This document shows positions 42,975-50,496 of a stretch of 64,000 nt of DNA, piece after piece. Positions within the stretch are counted from its first letter, which is position 1. The number at the start of each line of letters is the position of its first letter. The stretch spans positions 1 to 64,000 of the forward strand of contig JAJQCF010000009.1 in assembly GCA_021202845.1 (NCBI GenBank). Direction: 5' to 3'. The notes under the pieces are model-generated. The model saw only the letters and a program-made list of their open reading frames with translations. It did not search any database and was not told the DNA's origin. A program made the position numbers and the translations under genes. This DNA is from Oscillospiraceae bacterium (lineage in GTDB: Bacteria > Bacillota > Clostridia > Oscillospirales > Oscillospiraceae).

Positions 42975-44072
42975 ATGAAAAAAACAACAGTTTCACTGCT
43001 GCTGGCGGCGGCTTTACTGCTGTCCTGCATGGTCGGCTGCGGGAGCAATTCCGAATCTGCTGACGAGGGAGAAACGACGCTGGCCGGTGTGGGAGAGAGC
43101 GCCGTTTTGATGACAGTGGACGGACGGGAGATAACGGCGGAGGAGTATCTTTACTGGACCTGCCTTGTGCTGGACAGCTATTATTACAGCAGCGTTTACG
43201 GCGCTTCACAGGATGATGAAGCCTGCTCGTGGGTCGCGGAGAACTGGGACAGTTTGAGCTTAGCGATTGAAAGCTACGTCCTCAGCTACAACGAGCCGCT
43301 TATACACGCCGAGGAGTTGGGGTTTGCCGCGGACGAAGAGGCAATGAATGAATACGTTGACGGTATAGTTGCGGAATATCTGACGTACTATGACGACAGT
43401 GAGGAGGCACTGGAGGATTTCCTTTCGCAATACTGTGTATCTGTTGACTGCTTTCGCGGCATTGGGGAAAAGAACTGGTACTGTCAGGAGCTCTCGGATT
43501 TCCTTTACGGCGAGGGCGGGGAGTACGCGCCGACCGATGAGGAGGTGCTGGCCTACGCCGACGACGCGGGGTACTTTGCCTGCAAGTATGTTTTCCTCTC
43601 AACTGTGAACTACTACACGGAGGCGGGTATAGCCACGGTGCGCGAGAAGGCCGAGCAGCTCATGAGCTACATAGAGCAGAGCGACGACCCGACCGCGTAT
43701 TTCGCGGAGGCCATTCTTGAGCCGTACTGGAACGACGACACTGAGGAGAGCGAGGACGGCCTGACCGCAACGGCCAGCAATATTTCCACCGTATTCGACG
43801 AGGCGGTGCACAGCTTGGAGGTTGGAGAATTTTCAGGCGTCATAGACGACACGGACGAGTTCGGCTATTTCATCATTCAGCGCTTGGCCGTGAATCCTGA
43901 CGACGTGCGCGAAGAGTGCTGCGATTATCTTTTCAGCGAGCTGGTGAGCGAATGGTGCGCCGACGCGGACGTACAATACTCCGAAGCATATGACGGCATC
44001 GGCTGGCAGAGCTTTTACGCAGCCCTAACCGATTACCGGCTGAGCTTCAGCGAGGCGGCGGAAACGGAATAA
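42975..44072 (+). CDS. SurA/PrsA-like peptidyl-prolyl isomerase lipoprotein
   Basis: This 365-residue protein has a lipoprotein signal (SCMVGC), a SurA-N-like region (AVLMTVDGREITAEEYLYW, then long helices) and a parvulin-like domain (FACKYVFLST...VFDEAVHSLEVGEFSGVIDDTDEFGYFIIQRL). It would help secreted proteins fold outside the membrane, fitting a strain that exports many large surface proteins. It is acidic and Cys-containing. ATG 42975 has GGAGG ten bases upstream. It is monocistronic between a strong promoter and a terminator. Confidence 0.85.
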   Translation: MKKTTVSLLLAAALLLSCMVGCGSNSESADEGETTLAGVGESAVLMTVDGREITAEEYLYWTCLVLDSYYYSSVYGASQDDEACSWVAENWDSLSLAIESYVLSYNEPLIHAEELGFAADEEAMNEYVDGIVAEYLTYYDDSEEALEDFLSQYCVSVDCFRGIGEKNWYCQELSDFLYGEGGEYAPTDEEVLAYADDAGYFACKYVFLSTVNYYTEAGIATVREKAEQLMSYIEQSDDPTAYFAEAILEPYWNDDTEESEDGLTATASNISTVFDEAVHSLEVGEFSGVIDDTDEFGYFIIQRLAVNPDDVREECCDYLFSELVSEWCADADVQYSEAYDGIGWQSFYAALTDYRLSFSEAAETE

Positions 44073-44087
44073 CGGCAAACGACAAAA

Positions 44088-44120
44088 AACAGCAAGTCAG
44101 GTTTGACTTGCTGTTTTGTT
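44088..44120 (+). terminator. Terminator, probably bidirectional
   Basis: AACAGCAAGTCA pairs with TGACTTGCTGTT across GGTT and is followed by TTGTTAT; the opposite strand has an A/T-rich flank too. It serves the lipoprotein gene and the converging AAA/DUF4143 gene. Confidence 0.88.
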
Positions 44121-44141
44121 ATACATTGGTCGCCGAAAAAG

Positions 44142-45419
44142 TTAATCCTTCAGCGCGGTAATGGGAATGACGTACACCCCGTCGGGTCTGCGATATGCGG
44201 CGGAGGTGAGGCCGCAGATGACGCACAGCATTTTCGGAGGCAGTCCTTTTTTGTTCGCCGCTATGTCGTCACGGATTTGCAGCAAATTTGCCGCCGCGTC
44301 GTCAATCTGGTTGGCGCCCAGCTTTATTTCAAAGGCGCACCAGCTGCCGTCGGGCAGTTCTACCACTGCGTCAAGCTCTCTGTTTTTGTAGTCCTGATAG
44401 TGATAGAGCTTTCCGCCAAAGGCGTCGGCGTAAATTCTCAAGTCCCGTTCGCAGAGCGCCTCAAACAGAAAGCCCAGCGTTTCGAGGTCGTTCAGCAGCC
44501 TTTCGGGGGTAGCTCTCAGAAGTGCGCAGGCCAGCGATGGGTCGGACAAATGGCGTTTTTCCGCCTGCTTAACGCGCACGGAGGAACGAATATGAGTGCC
44601 GAACGGCGGCTGATTATCTGTCAGGAACAGGCGGTCAAACACATTCAGGTAAGCGGCGACGGTTTCAACGTCGATATCCTCGTTATCTATGTCTTGGACA
44701 TCGCTTTTCAGTTTCTTGTTTGTGGCGGTAGTGCTTTCGTTGCGCGCCAGCGATTGCAGGAGCAGGCGCATCTTGTGAATACTCCGCTTTGTTCCGTCCA
44801 GACGATACACATCGTCCGCCAAGACCGCCTCTAAATACTCTCCCGGCAGCAGCGCGGCCTGTTCAAGAGGGACATCGATATTGGCGGGCCAGCCTCCGCG
44901 TATAATGTGCGCGATTAGTGTCCGCAAATCTACCTCGCCGGTCATGGCGGGAGTAAGCCGATTTTCACACAGCTCGTGAAGCGAAACAACTCCCGAAGAC
45001 GCTCCCGCTTCATAAAGCGACATAGGCCGCATACGGATTCTCGCAATACGTCCCGCGCCGCTGTGCATAATTCCCTTGTGATTGGGCGTGGCCGAGCCGG
45101 TCAGAATAAATTGACCCTTTTGCGCGCCCTCATCTACAGCGTGCCTGACAGCGTCCCAAAGCGGAGGAACCTCCTGCCACTCGTCAATGAGTCTCGGCTT
45201 TTCGCCCTCCAATACCAATTCCGGGCTCATTAAGGCCAGCCGGCGGTTCTGAAAGTTTCCGGCCGGTGAGCCAATCATTATTTCGCTGCTGCAGTGAACG
45301 GCAGACGTCCACGCCTTTCCGCACCATTTGGGGCCTTCAATGCACACTGCGCCAAACGCGGAAAGATACTTGTCTACCTTGTCGTCAATAATTCTCGGTC
45401 TATAACCTTTTCTCTCCAT
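44142..45419 (-). CDS. AAA ATPase with DUF4143 C-terminal domain
   Basis: This 425-residue protein is of the AAA_14/DUF4143 type. The P-loop reads GPKWCGKAW: the Thr/Ser after the Lys is Ala, which would weaken Mg-ATP binding. Walker B is PRLIDEWQEVPPLWDAVR, and LTGSATP follows. The C terminus holds a PD-(D/E)XK-like core (ELDAVVELPDGSWCAFEIKLG). Members are very abundant in gut anaerobes and often vary by transfer; their function is poorly known. ATG 45419 with GAGGT seven bases upstream is preferred over 45449. Its promoter overlaps three spaced repeats. Confidence 0.87.
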   Translation of the reverse strand: MERKGYRPRIIDDKVDKYLSAFGAVCIEGPKWCGKAWTSAVHCSSEIMIGSPAGNFQNRRLALMSPELVLEGEKPRLIDEWQEVPPLWDAVRHAVDEGAQKGQFILTGSATPNHKGIMHSGAGRIARIRMRPMSLYEAGASSGVVSLHELCENRLTPAMTGEVDLRTLIAHIIRGGWPANIDVPLEQAALLPGEYLEAVLADDVYRLDGTKRSIHKMRLLLQSLARNESTTATNKKLKSDVQDIDNEDIDVETVAAYLNVFDRLFLTDNQPPFGTHIRSSVRVKQAEKRHLSDPSLACALLRATPERLLNDLETLGFLFEALCERDLRIYADAFGGKLYHYQDYKNRELDAVVELPDGSWCAFEIKLGANQIDDAAANLLQIRDDIAANKKGLPPKMLCVICGLTSAAYRRPDGVYVIPITALKD

Positions 45420-45438
45420 GTTCGTTACCTCAAGGCTA

Positions 45439-45466
45439 TTATACGCCAATCCGATAGATTTTGCAA
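45439..45466 (-). promoter_or_regulatory. Promoter of the AAA/DUF4143 gene
   Basis: On the minus strand TTGCAA and TATAAT are separated by 16 bases. The spacer contains the first of three 23-bp-spaced repeats, so a protein bound there would block polymerase. Confidence 0.6.
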
Positions 45467-45508
45467 CTCCAACCCGATAGATTTCTGATTTTCAACCCGA
45501 TAAATTTT
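45451..45508 (-). repeat. Three 23-bp-period direct repeats upstream of the AAA/DUF4143 gene
   Basis: CCGATAGATTT, CCGATAGATTT and CCGATAAATTT begin at 45451, 45474 and 45497 (+ strand coordinates), exactly 23 bases apart, about two helical turns. They overlap the promoter and look like an operator array. Confidence 0.8.
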
Positions 45509-45540
45509 AAGCGCGCTGTTTGATGCCCTTAAAGCGAATT

Positions 45541-45572
45541 ACTAACTCGAAAGTTAGTTTCTTACGAGTTAG
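45541..45572. promoter_or_regulatory. Overlapping palindromes with three CTAACT half-sites
   Basis: ACTAACT (45541) pairs with AGTTAGT (45552), and CTAACTCG (45542) also pairs with CGAGTTAG (45565). The two hairpins exclude each other. No T run follows. The 8-mer AACTTTCG is shared with the recombinase repeats. Confidence 0.55.
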
Positions 45573-45688
45573 CTACAGAAAGGCTAAAAACGCGCAAAAA
45601 ATTAAGCCCCGGCGGGAGACGTATTAGCGCTCTGACCGGAACCATGAAGCTGTATTATTTCTGCGCAATGGAACAACGGTGCCGTATG

Positions 45689-45722
45689 AAAAACTTTCGT
45701 AAAGTTATTTCATTCACGAAGC
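45689..45722 (+). repeat. Left 34-bp inverted repeat of the recombinase cassette
   Basis: This is identical over 34 bases to the reverse complement of 47143-47176. Its core is ACTTT-CGT-AAAGT, a small palindrome suited to two recombinase monomers. The two copies face each other across 1420 bases. Confidence 0.95.
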
Positions 45723-45760
45723 CTCTTGCAAGTGGGTCTACGACATTTTTCTTAACTCAT

Positions 45761-45789
45761 TTTACATTATAAGGGCAGAACAGTATAAT
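45761..45789 (+). promoter_or_regulatory. Promoter of the recombinase gene, inside the cassette
   Basis: TTTACA and TATAAT are separated by 17 bases. It reads toward the recombinase. AATTGCA occurs at 45801, AAATTGCA at 45822 and, inverted, TGCAATTT at 45853, possible regulator or arm sites in the 5' leader. Confidence 0.75.
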
Positions 45790-45893
45790 GTCAAGTAAAT
45801 AATTGCAGCAATGTACATGTGAAATTGCAACAAATATAGCTTCTTTTGTCTGTGCAATTTGCTAACGAGCAATGAACGTGGACAGAAACGAGG

Positions 45894-45919
45894 TTATTCG
45901 CCGTCAAATTTATGGTCAG
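45894..45919 (+). repeat. Direct repeat copy 1 flanking the recombinase gene
   Basis: These 26 bases match 47075-47100 at 22 positions (shared blocks GCCGTCAAA and TGGTCAG). Copy 1 ends 22 bases before the ATG and copy 2 begins three bases after the stop. Confidence 0.7.
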
Positions 45920-45941
45920 AATCGAAAGGAGCACAGAAATT

Positions 45942-47072
45942 ATGTCAAGGCGGGGCGAAAACATCTACAGGCGCAAAGACGGGCGATGGGAGGGGCGCTG
46001 CATTTGCGGACACAAGGAAAACGGAAAGGCGAGGTATAAATCTGTCTACGGCCCATCTTACAAAGAGACTAAAGAGAAGTTACAACAGCTGAAAACAGAG
46101 GCGAGCAAACCTACTGAGAATTGCCACATCATTTTTTCTTCGTTATGCCTTGAGTGGCTTCTTTCGGCGAAAAATATCGTGAAGCCGTCTACCTATGCAC
46201 GTTACGAGCTTCTTGTCCACAAGCATATTATCCCGCAGCTCGGATCCCTGCGGGCAGACCAGCTGACGGCTAATAAACTCAGCGCGTTTATAAACGCCAA
46301 ATTGAACCACGGACGTCTTGACGGAAGCGGCGGGCTGTCCGCGAAAACCGTCTGCGATATTTGCATTGTCGTTCGTTCAATAGTTCGTATGGGGCAGGTC
46401 AGATATAACCTGCCTAATTATATCTCGGATGTTCGTCTGCCAAAAGCTCCTGTCGTAGAAGTTTCAACACTGGCCGATGCGGATTTGCTCCGACTTGAGG
46501 AGTATTTGTTTGCGGTTCCCGCTGCAAGCAATCTCGGCCTTTTGATATGCCTTTACACAGGAATACGCCTCGGTGAAATATGTGCGCTGCGTTGGTCGGA
46601 CATCGACTGGGCAAGCGGAACGATTCATGTTTGCAAGAGCGTCGAGCGTTTGCCGTGCCCCAAAACCTATGACGGCAATAAAACTCAGCTCGTAATCACC
46701 ACGCCTAAAACAACCAAGTCCAATCGCGTAATCCCACTGCCGACAAAGCTCATCAATCATCTGAGGCAATTCGCCGTCAGCCAGCCGCCAAACGCTTTTA
46801 TTGCCACGGGTCAGGAAGAGAAGATAATGGACCCGCGCACCTATGAGAACAGATTTAGCCGCCTATTGCAAAAGCTGGGCATAGCGCACGTAAAGTTTCA
46901 CGCCATGCGGCACACCTTTGCCACTCGCAGTATCCGCAGCGGAATGGACGCCAAGTGCTTGAGCGAAATACTCGGACACGCAACGGTGGCGATGACGCTG
47001 AATCGCTATGTACACACATCGCTGGATTCCAAGCGACGGCAAATGGAACGACTTGATTTTTCAGTTGCCTGA
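45942..47072 (+). CDS. Tyrosine recombinase (site-specific integrase/invertase)
   Basis: This 376-residue enzyme has an N-terminal RRGENIYRRKDGRWEGR segment, a core-binding SAM-like domain and the catalytic set Arg209 (TGIRLGE), His320 and Arg323 (HAMRH), His346 (LGHA) and Tyr356 (NRYVH). All key residues are present. It lies inside 34-bp inverted repeats with its own promoter, like Hin inside its invertible segment, although Hin is a serine enzyme. I infer that it inverts its own cassette. ATG 45942 has AAAGGAG ten bases upstream and is preferred over ATG 45912. It does not look like the integrase of the conjugative element, which would lie next to the relaxase. Confidence 0.9.
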   Translation: MSRRGENIYRRKDGRWEGRCICGHKENGKARYKSVYGPSYKETKEKLQQLKTEASKPTENCHIIFSSLCLEWLLSAKNIVKPSTYARYELLVHKHIIPQLGSLRADQLTANKLSAFINAKLNHGRLDGSGGLSAKTVCDICIVVRSIVRMGQVRYNLPNYISDVRLPKAPVVEVSTLADADLLRLEEYLFAVPAASNLGLLICLYTGIRLGEICALRWSDIDWASGTIHVCKSVERLPCPKTYDGNKTQLVITTPKTTKSNRVIPLPTKLINHLRQFAVSQPPNAFIATGQEEKIMDPRTYENRFSRLLQKLGIAHVKFHAMRHTFATRSIRSGMDAKCLSEILGHATVAMTLNRYVHTSLDSKRRQMERLDFSVA

Positions 47073-47074
47073 GT

Positions 47075-47100
47075 TTATTTGCCGTCAAAATCCTGGTCAG
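47075..47100 (+). repeat. Direct repeat copy 2 flanking the recombinase gene
   Basis: This is the partner of 45894-45919 (22 of 26 bases). It lies immediately after the recombinase stop codon. Confidence 0.7.
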
Positions 47101-47142
47101 CCTTGTACGGAAAGCCGCATAATGCCGCGGAAAATCTCCACT

Positions 47143-47176
47143 GCTTCGTGAATGAAATAACTTTACGAAAGTTTTT
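47143..47176 (-). repeat. Right 34-bp inverted repeat of the recombinase cassette
   Basis: This is a perfect inverted copy of 45689-45722. The rest of the 575-base gap up to 47648 contains no gene; it holds this repeat, GCCGAC/GTCGGC and AGCTGC/GCAGCT hairpins near 47375-47422, a terminator and one operator-like palindrome. Confidence 0.95.
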
Positions 47177-47436
47177 GCGTAGCGGACGGTTCGACGCTCC
47201 GATTACGGCAGTCCACTGCCAGTATACCCGAAAAACAGAATATTTATGATGAGCGATTTTCGAGTCCTTTAACCTACGGGCTTCATGCCGAAGTCTATGG
47301 TCATTGAGACCGACAGAGTATTGACGGGAAACCGTGATGCTTTCACGTTTGAGAAGAATTTCAATCATCATTCACCGTATCCCGCCGACGTTTGTCGGCA
47401 ACAGCTGCATATATGCGCAGCTTGTGAATGATTTGT

Positions 47437-47466
47437 CCTCTTCTTCTCAAAAGAAGGGGATTTTTT
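47437..47466 (+). terminator. Terminator downstream of the recombinase cassette
   Basis: CCTCTTCTT pairs with AAGAAGGGG (one G.T pair) across CTCAA, followed by A and six T. It would stop transcripts leaving the cassette to the right, before the surface-protein gene. Confidence 0.82.
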
Positions 47467-47519
47467 GATTTTGATATTTAATCTGGTGAGTAAACCAGTG
47501 GAACTTACAAAACAATCAC

Positions 47520-47552
47520 GGCAAAGTTGACTAAACATTTGTCAATTTTGCC
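47520..47552 (+). promoter_or_regulatory. Operator-like inverted repeat upstream of the 47648 gene
   Basis: GGCAAAGTTGAC and GTCAATTTTGCC are inverted with 11 of 12 positions matching and a nine-base centre. It lies 96 bases before the ATG, so it is suited to a dimeric regulator. No convincing sigma consensus was found nearby. Confidence 0.55.
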
Positions 47553-47647
47553 AATCATTTGATGCGAGAGGGGGATAGTAAAAATGTGAGCTCCGTTGGT
47601 TGTAAGCCGTTAAATATAAAACATATTTTTTAGGAGGAAAGAACTAC

Positions 47648-49429
47648 ATGCAAAATTTTAGGCTTTTTGCAAGGAAACACCTCAAGAAGGCAGCTTGCGT
47701 CGCACTGGCGGCGACGATGGCAGTATCGGTTGTAAGTGCATCGGCGTTTGCAGCGTCTTCGCCTTTTCCCACGCCAACAACAACAATGACTGTAGACAGC
47801 GATATTTTGACAACTGTATCGCAGAGGGCAGCGAGCGAGATTCCGCTTGTGTTCGGTTTAAACGTGCGCGCTGGCAATCTGTTTACTGGCTACCTCAACA
47901 TGGGCGGTACGTCAGTCAGCACCTCTCCAGATCCCTACGTTTGGAATTATAATTACGACAGTAGTGGTTCTTCCACTGTTACGTATCAACTGGCATCTGG
48001 GTCAATAAGCAATGCGAATGGACTTTATAACTCTGGCGGAGGAAATCAATGTTATATTGCTGATTCGGTAAACTATGGAGTTAATGTTTTAAGCGGGTTT
48101 AACTCCACAGAATTGAGTAGTATGAGCTCGACCTACAATCCTGCAATCATTGATGTGCAGACGGGCTCTGTGACTTCCAGACTATACGCATGGTCGGAAA
48201 TGGGGTATACCCTGAGCGCCTACCTTGCTGATACGGCAAACGAAGGAAGCGACACACGTTATGACGACCCCTATACCACGGCGATAAACTTGGAGCAGTT
48301 TTCTGCGGGTATCCCGTACTATATTGCTTCACTTATAGCCGACACAACCAACGGCTTTGATAAAAAGACTGCGGCATATGTGAGTGCTATTACTGAAACG
48401 AGCGGAACCCTTTGTTTTACATGTGTTGACCCCGGTACACTCGGAAATGTTGAATCTGATGTCTTTGCAGAGGTTGGCAATTTTGACTTCATTGTGGGTG
48501 ATGAAAGTGAAACATTTACGCTTGAAGATTTAATGGACGAGGGTGTGGATGTTATCATTCTTGGAGAAAGCGGTTACTCCTACACCAACGATGCCGGTGA
48601 AGTTGACACCGGTGATTATAGCAAGGCAGATGTATTGGCTGACCTCGAGGAGCTGGGCTATACTGCGAGCCAGGTTCCGTTGGTTATGGACAGCAACATT
48701 TTTGGCATAAAAATAGGCAACAACGGTTTCAACTATTCGCCGATTACTCCGATGTTCCTCCCCTATATTCAGGCTTACGCATACATGGATGAATTGGAAG
48801 CGCTTGCTATTGACGGCGATGAAGTCGCCGAAGCAGTTAATCCAACAGCAATGTTCCAATACATGGTTGAGACATTTTTCCATGTTCAAGCGGACTATGC
48901 AGATGATGTTGCGCTGTATTACATAGGCACCGCATGGGATAGTGTGGGTGACTACGACCAAGTCCCTGACATTGAAGATTATACTTACGATACTGAAAGC
49001 ATTGAAAAGGCTATAAAGATTGGCATACAGTTCGCGCTGTACGGCGATTCGGATGCCAACACACTCCTTCCCGCTGTGCGGAATACAGATACAGCCAACA
49101 CCATACTCAGTTCGTACCTTGTTGATACCAATAATGACACTGATTCTTTCATCACGATTGCAACAACAAGTGGAGACAAGTATATAAATCTTACTACACT
49201 CAGCGATGTTAGCAGCACTTATGCGGCAATCGTTACTTACTACACGAGCAGCAAGAGTAACCCGATTCAGTCAGACACAACGGGCTATGGCGCATACAAT
49301 TACGGCTATGATTTAGAAACCCTCCTGCAAAATTACTACGACCATATGACTGAACATGTTTGGGCACCCCTTACAAATGTAGTGGGTACATATGGCTATG
49401 GTATTACAGCCTCTACCGTCATCGCCTGA
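47648..49429 (+). CDS. Secreted protein, paralogue of the SLH surface protein
   Basis: This 593-residue protein has a signal peptide (cleavage near ASAFA) and then aligns along its length with the first ~580 residues of the 40288 protein (RAASEIPLVFGLNV, SPDPYVWNYNY, NGLYNSGGGNQ, SAGIPYYIASLI, FNYSPITPMFLPYI, NPTAMFQYM, VGTYGYG). It has no SLH domain and no obvious sorting signal, so it may be free, or held by the giant proteins encoded downstream. VIILGESGYSYTN followed by VPLVMD resembles the corresponding binding-protein-like segment. I infer a ligand-binding role. AGGAGG lies nine bases before the ATG. Confidence 0.82.
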   Translation: MQNFRLFARKHLKKAACVALAATMAVSVVSASAFAASSPFPTPTTTMTVDSDILTTVSQRAASEIPLVFGLNVRAGNLFTGYLNMGGTSVSTSPDPYVWNYNYDSSGSSTVTYQLASGSISNANGLYNSGGGNQCYIADSVNYGVNVLSGFNSTELSSMSSTYNPAIIDVQTGSVTSRLYAWSEMGYTLSAYLADTANEGSDTRYDDPYTTAINLEQFSAGIPYYIASLIADTTNGFDKKTAAYVSAITETSGTLCFTCVDPGTLGNVESDVFAEVGNFDFIVGDESETFTLEDLMDEGVDVIILGESGYSYTNDAGEVDTGDYSKADVLADLEELGYTASQVPLVMDSNIFGIKIGNNGFNYSPITPMFLPYIQAYAYMDELEALAIDGDEVAEAVNPTAMFQYMVETFFHVQADYADDVALYYIGTAWDSVGDYDQVPDIEDYTYDTESIEKAIKIGIQFALYGDSDANTLLPAVRNTDTANTILSSYLVDTNNDTDSFITIATTSGDKYINLTTLSDVSSTYAAIVTYYTSSKSNPIQSDTTGYGAYNYGYDLETLLQNYYDHMTEHVWAPLTNVVGTYGYGITASTVIA

Positions 49430-49471
49430 CAGTTGAAAGTTCGCTATAAGTTTGTTCGGAATAATGTTGTC

Positions 49472-49506
49472 TCACTGTGGGTTTGCTTAATCCAAACTCA
49501 CAGTGA
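49472..49506 (+). promoter_or_regulatory. Hairpin between the secreted paralogue and the ExbB-like gene
   Basis: TCACTGTGGGTTTG pairs with CAAACTCACAGTGA (13 of 14) across a seven-base loop. There is no T run, so it probably stabilises the upstream message or gives partial read-through, as in the parallel position at 40236-40278. Confidence 0.7.
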
Positions 49507-49553
49507 AGCGACTGAGCTCTGAATGTGTGGCGTAGCGGACAATGAGGTGAAAG

Positions 49554-50219
49554 ATGTCAACAGAACTATTTTCCGATACATTACATGCGGTAAGTCAGGC
49601 TTTACGTGTACCAGTAATTATTATCCTTCTTTTTTTGATAGTTGTATCAATAGTTTGCCTGGGAGAAATAATTGTTGACACATTTACAGTGAGACGAAAG
49701 CTGAAGAGAAATATGCCCATGCTGTTAGCGGATATGGAGGGGAAAAAAACTGAGGAACTTTACCATGTGATTAAAGATTCGCAGATACTCAGCCGCTACA
49801 AGCAGGAACTGCTTCAACTTCTGGATAACAAAGAGCGCACCGACGATACTTTATGCACAATGGCACAGAGTAGTCTGAACAAAGAGGATATACTTGCCAA
49901 AAAATCGGTGGAAATCACTGATATAGTGAGTAAACTCGGACCGATGCTTGGACTAATGGGAACGCTTATTCCGTTGGGACCCGGCATTGTCGCCCTCGGC
50001 TCCGGAGATACGGCTACATTGTCGGCGTCTCTGCTGGTGGCGTTCGACACAACGGTTGCCGGACTTGTCAGCGCGGCCGTTTGCTCGGTAATTTCTATTG
50101 TTCGCAAACGGTGGTACAGAGGGTATTCCGGACTTTTGGAAGCGCAAATGGAATGCGTATTGGAAGCAATACGCGAAGAAAGTTCAGAAGCAAAGCGACA
50201 GCCAACAGCGCAAGCCTGA
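49554..50219 (+). CDS. MotA/TolQ/ExbB-family proton channel protein
   Basis: This 221-residue protein has three membrane helices (about 18-41, 127-150 and 155-185) and the ExbB/TolQ signature GPMLGLMGTLIPLGPGIVAL followed by FDTTVAGLVSAAV. ExbB-type pentamers carry protons and drive a partner protein. The partner is probably the DUF2149 protein encoded at 57301, with the giant surface protein gene between them. In Gram-negatives this motor drives TonB; here the cell appears monoderm, so the driven component is unknown. The ribosome-binding site is GAGGTG. Confidence 0.9.
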   Translation: MSTELFSDTLHAVSQALRVPVIIILLFLIVVSIVCLGEIIVDTFTVRRKLKRNMPMLLADMEGKKTEELYHVIKDSQILSRYKQELLQLLDNKERTDDTLCTMAQSSLNKEDILAKKSVEITDIVSKLGPMLGLMGTLIPLGPGIVALGSGDTATLSASLLVAFDTTVAGLVSAAVCSVISIVRKRWYRGYSGLLEAQMECVLEAIREESSEAKRQPTAQA

Positions 50220-50246
50220 ACTGGCTTACTTGCATAGTTAAAAAGG

Positions 50247-50288
50247 TTGCCCACGTTTCAAACAATGTGAAATTTGATGCGTGGGCAA
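50247..50288 (+). promoter_or_regulatory. Hairpin before the giant GLUG gene
   Basis: TTGCCCACG pairs with CGTGGGCAA, with an inner TTTCA/TGAAA stem. It is 27 bases after the ExbB stop and about 209 bases before the ATG of the giant gene. Only AAT follows it, so attenuation rather than full termination is likely. Confidence 0.6.
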
Positions 50289-50496
50289 TCGAAAAATAAA
50301 GCACAACCGAGGCGAAATAGCAATGTGTGATTAATGCCATATCAATCAGCTTTGAGATGTTTGCGTTGATGATGATTTCTTAACCGCAAGCGTCTCAAAG
50401 TTGACTGACGATAAGCAAGCCGAGCAAATAATAAAGCCCCGCAAACCTATCAGAAGAAGCTTGTTTGGGAGAATTTTCAGACTTAACAGGAGTGAA

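Noticed and set aside
45942-47072. Recombinase as the integrase of the conjugative element
   Set aside because: It lies about 20 kb from the relaxase, beyond what look like chromosomal operons, and is enclosed by its own inverted repeats. An inversion role fits better, though it cannot be excluded that the whole interval is cargo.
45689-47176. Insertion sequence with terminal inverted repeats
   Set aside because: The encoded enzyme is a tyrosine recombinase, not a DDE transposase, and I see no target-site duplication next to the repeats.
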